Assembly: GCA_900550185.1 (NCBI GenBank)
Contig: URRN01000119.1
Coordinates: forward strand, 1-6,402
DNA length: 6,402 nucleotides
Source: an uncultured Collinsella sp.
GTDB lineage: Bacteria > Actinomycetota > Coriobacteriia > Coriobacteriales > Coriobacteriaceae
Reading direction: 5' to 3'
In this document: positions 1 to 5,659 of the stretch, piece by piece
Layout: every line of letters begins with the position of its first letter
Position numbering within the stretch: position 1 is the first letter of the stretch
Program-made: the position numbers and the translations under genes
The notes under the pieces: model-generated
Told to the model about the DNA's origin: nothing
The model's database searches: none
The model's input: only the letters and a program-made list of their open reading frames with translations

Positions 1-119
1 TTTATGTTTTGGTTGATGCTTGCAAGCGTATATGAAGCGAGCCTATCGCTGCGGTTTCCTTTTTCGATTTTGCGCTCGTCCATAATTCTTGCTTTAAATA
101 AGGCGTAATTCAGTTGACT
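1..119 (-). pseudogene. Continuation of the radical SAM maturase frame beyond the TAA (probable pseudogene remnant)
   Basis: Reading on past the TAA at 120-122 in the same frame gives 39 sense codons to the window edge with no stop. The other two minus-strand frames hit stops within 8 codons. The decoded text (for example SQLNYALFKARIMDERK) is polar, plausible protein and fits the helix that follows the barrel strand in such maturases. The simplest reading is a point change of a sense codon (Tyr TAT/TAC, Gln CAA, Glu GAA or Lys AAA) to TAA, leaving the C-terminal SPASM part untranslated. A sequencing error, or real truncation with drift not yet showing, cannot be excluded. The open frame alone could occur by chance roughly one time in ten in AT-rich DNA. 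Confidence 0.6.
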
Positions 120-1004
120 TTAGAACTTGTCATTGTAGGGGGCGATACGTCCGTTGCGTTCCAAGTAGTTGAATTGAACATCGCAAGCCTCGATATCCTT
201 ATCATTTATAAAGGAAGAGACTGTTTTATAGATGTTGTTCGTGTCGACTACGGCATTAAAATGAATATATTTGTTGCGTTCAGGATGGTTGTCTAAAATC
301 ATATGAACATTGTCTATAACTGCCTGGTATGAGGACTTACCATTAGCGTAATGCCTAGACTTATCATGGATTTGCTGCGGCCCGTCAAGACTGATTAACA
401 AATAGAATTCATGCCCAGAATCGAAGAAGAATTTAACCATATCTTCAGATAAAAGAGAGCAATTGGTTGTAATTCGAAATGAGATGTGTTTTCCTTCAAA
501 TACCTGTTCTGCATATTGAGTAATTAGCTTAATTTCACTAAATCGAAGGAGAGGTTCTCCTCCATAAAATGCTACGACCGGGTTTGGGTTGTCAATCGAG
601 TGCATCTTAAAGAATTCGATTGCATGTTTAGCCGTCGAAACAGACATAGAGTTATGACTGTGGGTTCTGTTGTATAAGGAGTTTTCGGAATAGATACAGT
701 AATCACATCGGAAGTTGCAAGATTGAGTCAGCTGAAGGGTTATCATCCGTAAATTTCTTTCCAGCTTAACTTTCAAAAGGTCAATTGATGGATAAGCGAT
801 ATCCTGCAATGGCGAATCGCAGCAGTAGCCACATGATTGTAGTAACTGGAATTCTTGGTCTGATTTATAGGAGGCGGGGCAAACTTCGCCTGCCTGGACT
901 TCTGAGATGTAATTGAAGAGATCTTTGCTTACTGCAAGTATCTCGTTTCGATTGGCATCATAAATGTAGTGGCCCAAGAGGGTCTTTATGGGTAGAACTA
1001 ACAT
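120..1004 (-). CDS. Radical SAM peptide maturase-like protein, cut short by in-frame TAA
   Basis: Radical SAM enzymes of this type use a 4Fe-4S cluster and S-adenosylmethionine to modify ribosomally made peptides. The cluster motif CxxxCxxC is visible as C96, C100 and C103 (residues SCNFRCDYC), followed by GGEP (about 148-151) and a TTN strand and SLDGP segment typical of the TIM barrel. The N-terminal 90 residues (YIYDANRNEILAVS) resemble the leader part of maturases such as the CXXX-repeat-target family. Start: ATG at 1004 has an AAAGAGG ribosome site 8 bases upstream; the ATG at 1022 (6 residues longer) has none. About 294 residues are read before TAA, short of the 400-450 usual for SPASM-type maturases, so the C-terminal cluster domain is missing from the product. 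The gene is much more AT-rich than its neighbours, which suggests transfer. No precursor peptide gene is visible upstream. Radical SAM assignment is firm; the subfamily is tentative. Confidence 0.85.
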   Translation of the reverse strand: MLVLPIKTLLGHYIYDANRNEILAVSKDLFNYISEVQAGEVCPASYKSDQEFQLLQSCGYCCDSPLQDIAYPSIDLLKVKLERNLRMITLQLTQSCNFRCDYCIYSENSLYNRTHSHNSMSVSTAKHAIEFFKMHSIDNPNPVVAFYGGEPLLRFSEIKLITQYAEQVFEGKHISFRITTNCSLLSEDMVKFFFDSGHEFYLLISLDGPQQIHDKSRHYANGKSSYQAVIDNVHMILDNHPERNKYIHFNAVVDTNNIYKTVSSFINDKDIEACDVQFNYLERNGRIAPYNDKF

Positions 1005-1022
1005 CTCTACCGCCTCTTTCAT

Positions 1023-1044
1023 TTCACTAATGTTATTTAGTGAA
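1023..1044. promoter_or_regulatory. Perfect palindrome TTCACTAA-N6-TTAGTGAA, likely operator
   Basis: Two 8-base arms are perfect reverse complements across a 6-base spacer. The site lies just downstream of the expected transcription start and about 19 bases before the supported start codon at 1004. Further ACTAA half-sites follow at 1044-1048 and 1056-1060. A 22-bp dyad in this position is typical of a repressor operator, but it could also form a small leader hairpin. The cognate regulator is not identified. Confidence 0.5.
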
Positions 1045-1060
1045 CTAAGATGTTTACTAA

Positions 1061-1089
1061 AAGGTATCCATTTATCAACGTATTGTCAA
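1061..1089 (-). promoter_or_regulatory. Candidate sigma-70-type promoter of the radical SAM gene
   Basis: On the minus strand a perfect TTGACA (-35; plus-strand 1084-1089) is followed after exactly 17 bases by TACCTT (1061-1066), which keeps the most conserved T, A and final T of the -10 box. Transcription would start at about 1054, inside the repeated ACTAA region and about 50 bases before the ATG at 1004. The -35 match and spacing are good; the -10 is weak. Confidence 0.5.
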
Positions 1090-1155
1090 ACATATATTGC
1101 TAAAACAGAAACAATTTATAGACTGAGTTGGTCGTATTCTTTGGGCAATTGCTCC

Positions 1156-1161
1156 TATAAT
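1156..1161 (+). promoter_or_regulatory. Candidate -10 box (TATAAT) for the downstream alcohol dehydrogenase
   Basis: A perfect TATAAT stands about 165 bases upstream of the fucO-like start codon. No good -35 lies 16-18 bases upstream (the sequence there is CGTATT). If used, it would give a leader of about 155 bases that contains the palindrome at 1209 and the hairpin at 1283. No better plus-strand promoter was found in this intergenic region, but the call rests on one hexamer. Confidence 0.3.
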
Positions 1162-1208
1162 CTAGCCTTCGCTGCAGTCGGGAGGGAAGGGCTGGGGCTC
1201 CGTTATTA

Positions 1209-1226
1209 TGTTGAAACGCTTTAACA
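1209..1226. promoter_or_regulatory. LacI-family-like operator upstream of fucO
   Basis: The 18 bases TGTTGAAACGCTTTAACA match their own reverse complement at 14 of 18 positions and centre on CG, the hallmark of LacI/GalR-family operators. A second partial copy, AAAGCGTTA, lies inverted at 1259-1266. The position about 100 bases upstream of the dehydrogenase start fits control by a sugar-responsive repressor. The Clostridium-type Rex site was considered, but the spacing between its half-sites does not fit. The regulator is not in the window. Confidence 0.4.
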
Positions 1227-1282
1227 CTTTTGACGTTCTCATGCATTTTTTGTTTCAAAAGCGTTAGGATGGGACACATAGC

Positions 1283-1305
1283 GTGGGGCGTAATGGGCGC
1301 CCCGC
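1283..1305 (+). other. GC-rich leader hairpin before fucO
   Basis: GTGGGGCG (1283-1290) pairs with CGCCCCGC (1298-1305) with one G-T wobble, leaving the 7-base loop TAATGGG. It lies 7 bases upstream of the ribosome site GGGAGG (1313-1318). No U-tract follows, so it is not a terminator. It could stabilise the mRNA or affect ribosome access. Confidence 0.4.
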
Positions 1306-1324
1306 ACACGATGGGAGGCTATCA

Positions 1325-2491
1325 ATGGCTAATCGTTTCGTTCTCAACACCATTTCTTATCATGGTTCTGGCGCCATCAAGGAGATCCCCGGCGAGCTCC
1401 AGCGTCGTGGCTACAAGAAGATCTTCGTCTGCTCCGACCCCGATCTGGTCAAGTTTGGCGTTACCGCTAAGGTGACCGACGAGCTCGACGCCGCCGGCAT
1501 CGCTTGGAGCCTCTACTCCGAGATCAAGCCCAACCCCACCATCCAGAACGTCAAGGACGGCGTCGAGGCCTTTAAGGCCGCCGAGGCTGACGCTATCGTG
1601 ACCATCGGTGGTGGCTCCTCCATGGACACCGCCAAGGCTATCGGCATCATCATCAGCAACCCCGAGTTCGCCGATGTCCGCAGCCTCGAGGGCGTTGCTC
1701 CGACTAAGAACCACGCTGTGTTCACCATCGCCGTGCCGACGACCGCCGGTACCGCTGCCGAGGTAACCATCAACTACGTCATCACCGACCCCGAGAAGGT
1801 CCGCAAGTTCGTGTGCGTCGACACCAACGACGCCCCTGAGGTCGCCGTCGTCGACCCCGACATGATGGCTTCCATGCCCGCCGGCCTGACCGCTTCCACT
1901 GGCATGGACGCTCTGACCCACGCCATCGAGGGCTACACCACCAAGGGCGCTTGGGAGCTCTCCGACATGTTCCACTTTGAGGCTATTAAGCTGATCAGCG
2001 AGAACCTGCGCGACTCCGTTGCCGAGGCCAAGTCTGGTCAGCCCGGCTCCGGCCGCGAGGGTATGGCTCTTGGCCAGTATGTCGCCGGCATGGGCTTCTC
2101 CAACGTCGGCCTGGGCATCGACCATGCCATGGCTCACACCCTGTCTGCCCACTACGACACTCCGCACGGCGTCGCTTGCGCCATGCTGCTGCCGATCGCC
2201 ATGGAGTTCAACAAGCCGGTTTGCGCCGAGCGCCTGGCCAAGGTTGCCGTCGCCATGGGCGTTGACACCACGGGCATGAGCACTGACGAGGCCGCCGATG
2301 CTGCCATCGCCGCCGTCAAGCAGCTTTCTGCCGACGTGAACATCCCGCACGTCTGCGAGGCCATGAAGGCTGATGAGATCGAGGTCCTGGCCAAGGACGC
2401 CATGGCCGACGCCTGCTTCCCGGGTAACCCGCGCGAGGCGACGCTCGACGACGTCATCGAGCTCTTCAAGAAGATCTGCCCGGCTGCCTAG
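1325..2491 (+). CDS. fucO: Iron-containing alcohol dehydrogenase, lactaldehyde reductase type
   Basis: Group III iron-dependent alcohol dehydrogenase of 388 residues. By recalled sequence it is very close to E. coli FucO, which reduces L-lactaldehyde to L-1,2-propanediol with NADH during anaerobic fucose and rhamnose breakdown in the cytoplasm. Shared stretches include NPEFADVRSLEG, PTTAGTAAEVTINYVITD, MGFSNVGLG and GNPREATL. The nucleotide-binding GGGSSMDTAK begins at residue 95. The iron ligands are all present: D195 and H199 (GMDALTHAIEGY), H267 and H281 (TPHGV). Start: ATG at 1325 has GGGAGG six bases upstream, and MANRF matches the FucO N-terminus; the upstream GTG at 1283 would add 14 unlikely residues and lies in a hairpin. 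It is a single-gene unit with its own terminator. No fucose kinase or aldolase gene lies alongside, so the physiological substrate is inferred from similarity; a broader alcohol/aldehyde role is possible. Confidence 0.9.
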   Translation: MANRFVLNTISYHGSGAIKEIPGELQRRGYKKIFVCSDPDLVKFGVTAKVTDELDAAGIAWSLYSEIKPNPTIQNVKDGVEAFKAAEADAIVTIGGGSSMDTAKAIGIIISNPEFADVRSLEGVAPTKNHAVFTIAVPTTAGTAAEVTINYVITDPEKVRKFVCVDTNDAPEVAVVDPDMMASMPAGLTASTGMDALTHAIEGYTTKGAWELSDMFHFEAIKLISENLRDSVAEAKSGQPGSGREGMALGQYVAGMGFSNVGLGIDHAMAHTLSAHYDTPHGVACAMLLPIAMEFNKPVCAERLAKVAVAMGVDTTGMSTDEAADAAIAAVKQLSADVNIPHVCEAMKADEIEVLAKDAMADACFPGNPREATLDDVIELFKKICPAA

Positions 2492-2544
2492 CCCAGTTTG
2501 GTGGTCCTTCGCCCGTAGGCGTATGGTCTTTTGACTTGCTGCTG

Positions 2545-2576
2545 GCCCCGCCGTGCTACGCGCGGCGGGGCTTTTT
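2545..2576 (+). terminator. Intrinsic terminator after fucO
   Basis: GCCCCGCCG (2545-2553) pairs perfectly with CGGCGGGGC (2563-2571). Two further pairs (T-G, G-C) close a 5-base loop CTACG. Five T residues follow at 2572-2576. It lies 54 bases after the stop codon. Confidence 0.92.
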
Positions 2577-2650
2577 GTGCCGCGCCGATGCCCCAAGATG
2601 GGCAAAACCAAGGCATGCTGCCCGCTGCGGATAGGTGGTGCACTTCTCAG

Positions 2651-2675
2651 CGTGCATTTTTGGGAGTATTCAGCA
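2651..2675 (+). repeat. Intergenic repeat motif, copy 1: CGTGCA-N6-GGAGTATTCAGCA
   Basis: This 25-base unit recurs at 2862-2886 in inverted orientation with 19 of 25 defined positions identical; the 6-base middle differs. Copy 1 is also part of a local dyad: TGCATTTTT (2653-2661) and AAAAATGCA (2683-2691) are perfect reverse complements across 21 bases. This degree of match between unlinked non-coding sites suggests a conserved or mobile element. Confidence 0.6.
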
Positions 2676-2861
2676 AGCTCTGAAAAATGCATAACGTTGT
2701 GAATGGGCCGCAGTGGCCCGCAGACGCCCATCGACAGCCCTTGTGGGCGGGCTATCGATGAGCGGAGGGGGCTGCCACCGCGTTTTTGGTTTGCGACGAC
2801 CTGCAACACTGCTGTAACCGCGTCGCTTTGCCGTTTGCGATGGGGCTGACGGGGTCCACGG

Positions 2862-2886
2862 TGCTGAATACTCCGTATTTTGCACG
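2862..2886 (-). repeat. Intergenic repeat motif, copy 2, inverted
   Basis: Read on the minus strand this gives CGTGCA, six variable bases, then GGAGTATTCAGCA, matching copy 1 at every defined position. A shorter relative, GAGTATTGCACGTGCA, is seen at 3031-3046 close to the next gene's promoter. Together copies 1 and 2 bracket a 236-bp stretch. No flanking target-site duplication was recognised. Confidence 0.6.
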
Positions 2887-3036
2887 GTCCAAGGTGGGGT
2901 ACCCTGAGACGAAGCAAATAGATGCCTCATATTTATGCAGATACCGATAGGATTTATGCAAGATTGGGACTGTAAACCGAGCGCGTGCACAAAACCGGTG
3001 CGGGGACGTCTGGAGTCGGCTCGGTTTCTAGAGTAT

Positions 3037-3059
3037 TGCACGTGCAGAAAGGTTAAAAT
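3037..3059 (+). promoter_or_regulatory. Candidate promoter of the M42 peptidase gene with adjoining palindrome
   Basis: TAAAAT at 3054-3059 is a good -10 box, 36 bases before the supported start. No good -35 is present at normal spacing. A perfect 10-base palindrome TGCACGTGCA lies at 3037-3046, just upstream, where a regulator could bind in place of or against polymerase contact. The call is tentative. Confidence 0.3.
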
Positions 3060-3095
3060 CGGGGCTCGGTCTTAGTTTTACTTGGAAGGATGCAT

Positions 3096-4139
3096 ATGGC
3101 TTCTAATGTTGATGCTTCTCTAGAGGAGACGCTCTCCTATATTACTGACCAGTTGAAGACGCTGACTTCTATTGCTTCACCTACGGGCTATACCCGTGCG
3201 GCTACTGACTATCTAATGGAAACGTTGCGCGATATGGGCTTTGGCCCCGAGCGCTCCAATAAGGGCAACGTGTTGGTTGAGCTTGGCGGCGAGGGCGAGC
3301 CGCTCGTATTGGCGAGCCATGTCGATACCCTGGGCGCCATGGTGCGCTCCATCAAGGACAATGGTCGCCTGCGTCCCACGACGCTTGGCGGGCATCAGTG
3401 GTCTACGGCCGATGGCGAGAACTGCACCGTTTACACGCGCGATGGCAATGTCTACACGGGTGTGGTTCTCAATACCGAGCCTTCGGCGCATGTGGCCGAT
3501 GAGCCGGTCAAGACCATCGAGAAGAACATGGAAATCCTGCTCGACGAGAACGTCGACAGCAAGGACGACGTGCTCGAGCTGGGCATTCAGGCTGGAGACA
3601 TCATCGCTATGGATCCGCGCACCACGGTGACGGAGAGCGGCTACATCAAGAGCCGCTTCCTTGACGACAAGCTGTCCGCGTCGATTCTGCTGGGTCTGGC
3701 TCGCGCCGTTGCTGACGGCGAGGTGACGCTCTCGCGCAAGGTGTCACTGCTCTTTACCGTGTACGAGGAGGTCGGTCACGGCGGCGCCTTTGTGCCGGCC
3801 GACACGCGCGAGATGATCAGCGTGGACATGGGCTGCGTGGGCGACGATCTGGGCTGCACCGAGCGCATGGTTTCGATCTGCGCCAAGGATTCGGGCGGTC
3901 CGTACAACTACGACCTGGTGACGACGCTGTCCAACATCGCGCGCGAGCTTGAGCTCGACTACGCGATCGATGTGTATCCGCACTACGGCTCCGACGTCGA
4001 GGCCACGCTCTCGGCCGGCTACGACATTCGCCATGGTCTGATCGGCCCCGGCGTGTACGCGAGCCACAACTACGAGCGCAGCCACATCGACGGCGTGCGC
4101 AATACCTACGAGCTGGTTCGCGCCTACGTTCAGCGCTAG
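3096..4139 (+). CDS. M42 family metallo-aminopeptidase
   Basis: A 347-residue cytoplasmic peptidase of the M42 (TET/glutamyl aminopeptidase) family, typically removing N-terminal residues from short peptides with two metal ions and assembling into large dodecamers. Motifs follow the family order: H75 and D77 (ASHVDTLG), the bridging aspartate in FLDDK (D190/D191), the catalytic pair E224-E225 (YEEVGHG), D244 (SVDMG) and a C-terminal histidine in SHNYERSH (H324 or H330). The region from about 85 to 180 fits the lid domain inserted in these enzymes. Length is normal. Start: GGAAGG at 3084-3089 sits 6 bases before the ATG at 3096 (MASNVD), while the ATG at 3090 directly abuts that site and is unlikely to be used. 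There is no signal peptide or membrane segment. Single-gene unit with its own terminator. Substrate preference cannot be read from the sequence. Confidence 0.88.
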   Translation: MASNVDASLEETLSYITDQLKTLTSIASPTGYTRAATDYLMETLRDMGFGPERSNKGNVLVELGGEGEPLVLASHVDTLGAMVRSIKDNGRLRPTTLGGHQWSTADGENCTVYTRDGNVYTGVVLNTEPSAHVADEPVKTIEKNMEILLDENVDSKDDVLELGIQAGDIIAMDPRTTVTESGYIKSRFLDDKLSASILLGLARAVADGEVTLSRKVSLLFTVYEEVGHGGAFVPADTREMISVDMGCVGDDLGCTERMVSICAKDSGGPYNYDLVTTLSNIARELELDYAIDVYPHYGSDVEATLSAGYDIRHGLIGPGVYASHNYERSHIDGVRNTYELVRAYVQR

Positions 4140-4172
4140 GGGAGTAGCTTGCGACTCGGCTGACCAATCGCT

Positions 4173-4198
4173 AAGGCCCGATTTCTCGGGCCTTTTTT
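4173..4198 (+). terminator. Intrinsic terminator after the M42 peptidase gene
   Basis: AAGGCCCGA (4173-4181) pairs perfectly with TCGGGCCTT (4186-4194) around the loop TTTC, and the arm runs into six T residues (4193-4198). It begins 34 bases after the stop codon. Confidence 0.93.
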
Positions 4199-4208
4199 CG
4201 CTTTGGGT

Positions 4209-4251
4209 CGTTTAGTATTATGATGTATGTAATCTATTAACTAAACGTTTA
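4209..4251. promoter_or_regulatory. AT-rich promoter region with inverted CGTTTAGT/ACTAAACG repeats
   Basis: CGTTTAGT (4209-4216) and ACTAAACG (4240-4247) are perfect reverse complements across 23 bases. The second arm overlaps a perfect 10-base palindrome TAAACGTTTA (4242-4251). Between and beside the arms lie -10-like hexamers TATTAT (4216-4221) and TATTAA (4235-4240), without clear -35 boxes. The block lies 27-69 bases before the HTH-HipA start codon, so these repeats are probably an operator, possibly for the DNA-binding domain of that same protein. Confidence 0.5.
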
Positions 4252-4277
4252 AATTACTTAACGAGGTGATGCGGTGT

Positions 4278-5651
4278 ATGGATACGTCTGAGTACTTGTC
4301 TATGGGTGATGCTGCCCGCCTGCTGGGCGTTACGAAAGCCCGCATATCTCAACTTGCCGCATCGGGGACGCTTGCGTGCGATATTGTGGGCGGACGGAAG
4401 ATGGTCGAGTACAATTCTGCGATCGCCTATCAAAAGGTCCGCAAACGTGGACGCCGTCCCGCGGCCGATGTGGGGCGCAAGTTTACGCTGATGTCCGCCG
4501 ACCATGAGGTCGCGCATGTCTCATTTGATCCGACGCGTGAGTTTCCCTTCGAAATCGCCGAGGTCCTCGATGCGCAACGAATGCCGTTTGGCACATGCTC
4601 GAGCTCTTCTCCTACGGTGAATAAACGGGAGCTCAACGTGTGGTGGAGCCATCGGTCGGTGCCTGACGTCCGCCCTGGACTCGTCTCGCGCTATCGTGAA
4701 CTGGGAATTGCCAGTGGCATCGAGGTTCCGGTTCGGTGCCTGGGCTTATCGCTTTCGGATTGTTATTGGCTGCGGCCGGCCGATTGCGCCGAACTCAAAT
4801 GGCAAAGCATCAATTACTTTGAGAACGAATTTGAGCGATCGGCGCCCGAAGAGCGTTCGGGTTGGCTGGAAGGCATCGGTCTAAAAAATCCGGATAACAC
4901 GTCCGAGGGCGAGCTCCCTAAATCGTGGATGATCCGAAACGGCATTCGCGTTTTGGCTAAAGGGTGCGGGATGGACGATCAGCGTCCCTTTAACGAGGCG
5001 GTTGCAACGGCTCTACATCGTCGCTTGCTTTCCAAGGGGGAGTTTGTTCCTTACACGGTTGAGCGCATATTCGATGGCCCTGTGTGTCTGTGCGACGACT
5101 TTCTTGACGGCCGCGAGGAATACGTTCCGGCTGTTTACGTTAAGGGCGTACTTGGTAGTCAGCGGGGAAACTCGACATACGACCGGTACTGTTGCTACCT
5201 CGGCAAGCATGGTACCGATGAGGCCGCTGTGAGAAGGTCTATGTCGCAGATGATTGTCTGCGATGCCCTTTTGGCCAACAGCGACCGCCATTGGCGAAAC
5301 TTCGGCATCATCCGCAATGTCGATACCCTGGAGATAAAACCTGCTCCGCTGTTCGATAGCGGCAACTGTCTGTGGTATAACGTGCCAACTGTCGTGCTCG
5401 CAGCTGGGGAGTTTGGGTTTTCCGCTAAGCCGTTTGGGCCCGACCCTTCCGTCCAGCTGGCGCTTGCGGACTCACTCGATTGGTTCGATTCATCGCGGCT
5501 CAACGGATTTGTTGATGAGGCAATCGAGATTCTTTCGCAGAGCGAATGGGTGACGGCGGAGGGTCGACTCGAGGCCATTCGCCGCGGCCTCGAGCGTCGC
5601 ATAATCGAGGTTAGTGCCGCTGTTGAGGTACTTCGACACGTGCGGCGATAA
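4278..5651 (+). CDS. HTH-HipA-like kinase fusion protein
   Basis: A 457-residue protein. Residues about 5-50 form a MerR/excisionase-like helix-turn-helix (SMGDAARLLGVTKARISQL, then a VGGRKMVE wing), followed by a basic linker KVRKRGRRP. A middle section (about 118-170) carries LNVWWSHRSVPDVRPGL and GLSLSDCYWL. The C-terminal part is HipA-like: a probable ATP-binding lysine in VLAKG (K228), NE at 239-240, the catalytic loop NSDRHWRNFG (334-343; D336 catalytic, N341 metal) and the metal-binding D360 in FDSG. HipA proteins are Ser/Thr kinases; E. coli HipA phosphorylates glutamyl-tRNA synthetase and is restrained by the separate DNA-binding protein HipB. No hipB-like gene lies beside this one, and the DNA-binding part is in the same chain. 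Start: GAGGTG at 4263-4268 sits 9 bases before ATG 4278; the GTG and ATG at 4266 and 4269 overlap that site. Sampled GC (52-55%) is below its neighbours. Target and toxicity are unknown. Confidence 0.82.
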   Translation: MDTSEYLSMGDAARLLGVTKARISQLAASGTLACDIVGGRKMVEYNSAIAYQKVRKRGRRPAADVGRKFTLMSADHEVAHVSFDPTREFPFEIAEVLDAQRMPFGTCSSSSPTVNKRELNVWWSHRSVPDVRPGLVSRYRELGIASGIEVPVRCLGLSLSDCYWLRPADCAELKWQSINYFENEFERSAPEERSGWLEGIGLKNPDNTSEGELPKSWMIRNGIRVLAKGCGMDDQRPFNEAVATALHRRLLSKGEFVPYTVERIFDGPVCLCDDFLDGREEYVPAVYVKGVLGSQRGNSTYDRYCCYLGKHGTDEAAVRRSMSQMIVCDALLANSDRHWRNFGIIRNVDTLEIKPAPLFDSGNCLWYNVPTVVLAAGEFGFSAKPFGPDPSVQLALADSLDWFDSSRLNGFVDEAIEILSQSEWVTAEGRLEAIRRGLERRIIEVSAAVEVLRHVRR

Positions 5652-5659
5652 ACCCGCGG

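Larger units (their letters stand above)
2580..3083. other. Non-coding intergenic region with hairpins and inverted repeats
   Basis: About 500 bases between the fucO terminator and the M42 gene hold no convincing gene; the open frames here look random in composition. Besides the repeat pair, a strong hairpin is formed by 2729-2740 and 2749-2760 (12 pairs with one C-A mismatch, 8-base loop). A small hairpin GGGCC-N5-GGCCC lies at 2705-2719. GCGACG/CGTCGC pair at 2793-2798 and 2821-2826. AAACCGAGC (2974-2982) and GCTCGGTTT (3019-3027) are perfect reverse complements. This could be a structured RNA, a MITE-like element or regulatory DNA. No tRNA or rRNA was recognised. Confidence 0.5.

Noticed and set aside
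120..122. TAA as a recoded codon (selenocysteine or pyrrolysine) in the maturase
   Set aside because: Those use TGA and TAG, not TAA, and no suitable downstream structure was recognised. A nonsense change is simpler.
1209..1226. Redox regulator Rex site upstream of the alcohol dehydrogenase
   Set aside because: The half-sites resemble GTTAA/TTAAC, but the spacing is two bases too long for the Clostridium-type site; the CG centre fits LacI-family operators better.
1100..1309. 69-codon minus-strand frame upstream of the radical SAM gene, considered as a precursor peptide
   Set aside because: It overlaps the fucO leader, lacks a good ribosome site, ends before the maturase promoter at 1061-1089, and has no leader-core pattern or Cys repeat.
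1322..2917. Long (531-codon) open frame on the minus strand opposite fucO
   Set aside because: It is antisense to a gene with complete family motifs. Its translation is dominated by G, V, D, H and A from GC-rich third positions and shows no domain.
2670..3041. 123-codon minus-strand open frame in the intergenic region
   Set aside because: Its composition (rich in R, P, S, Q) looks like non-coding DNA, there is no clear ribosome site, and it runs across the inverted repeat and hairpins.
2580..3090. tRNA gene, CRISPR array or riboswitch in the long intergenic region
   Set aside because: There is no cloverleaf or TTCGA-type T-loop, no regularly spaced direct repeats, and no recognised aptamer core or terminator before the M42 start.
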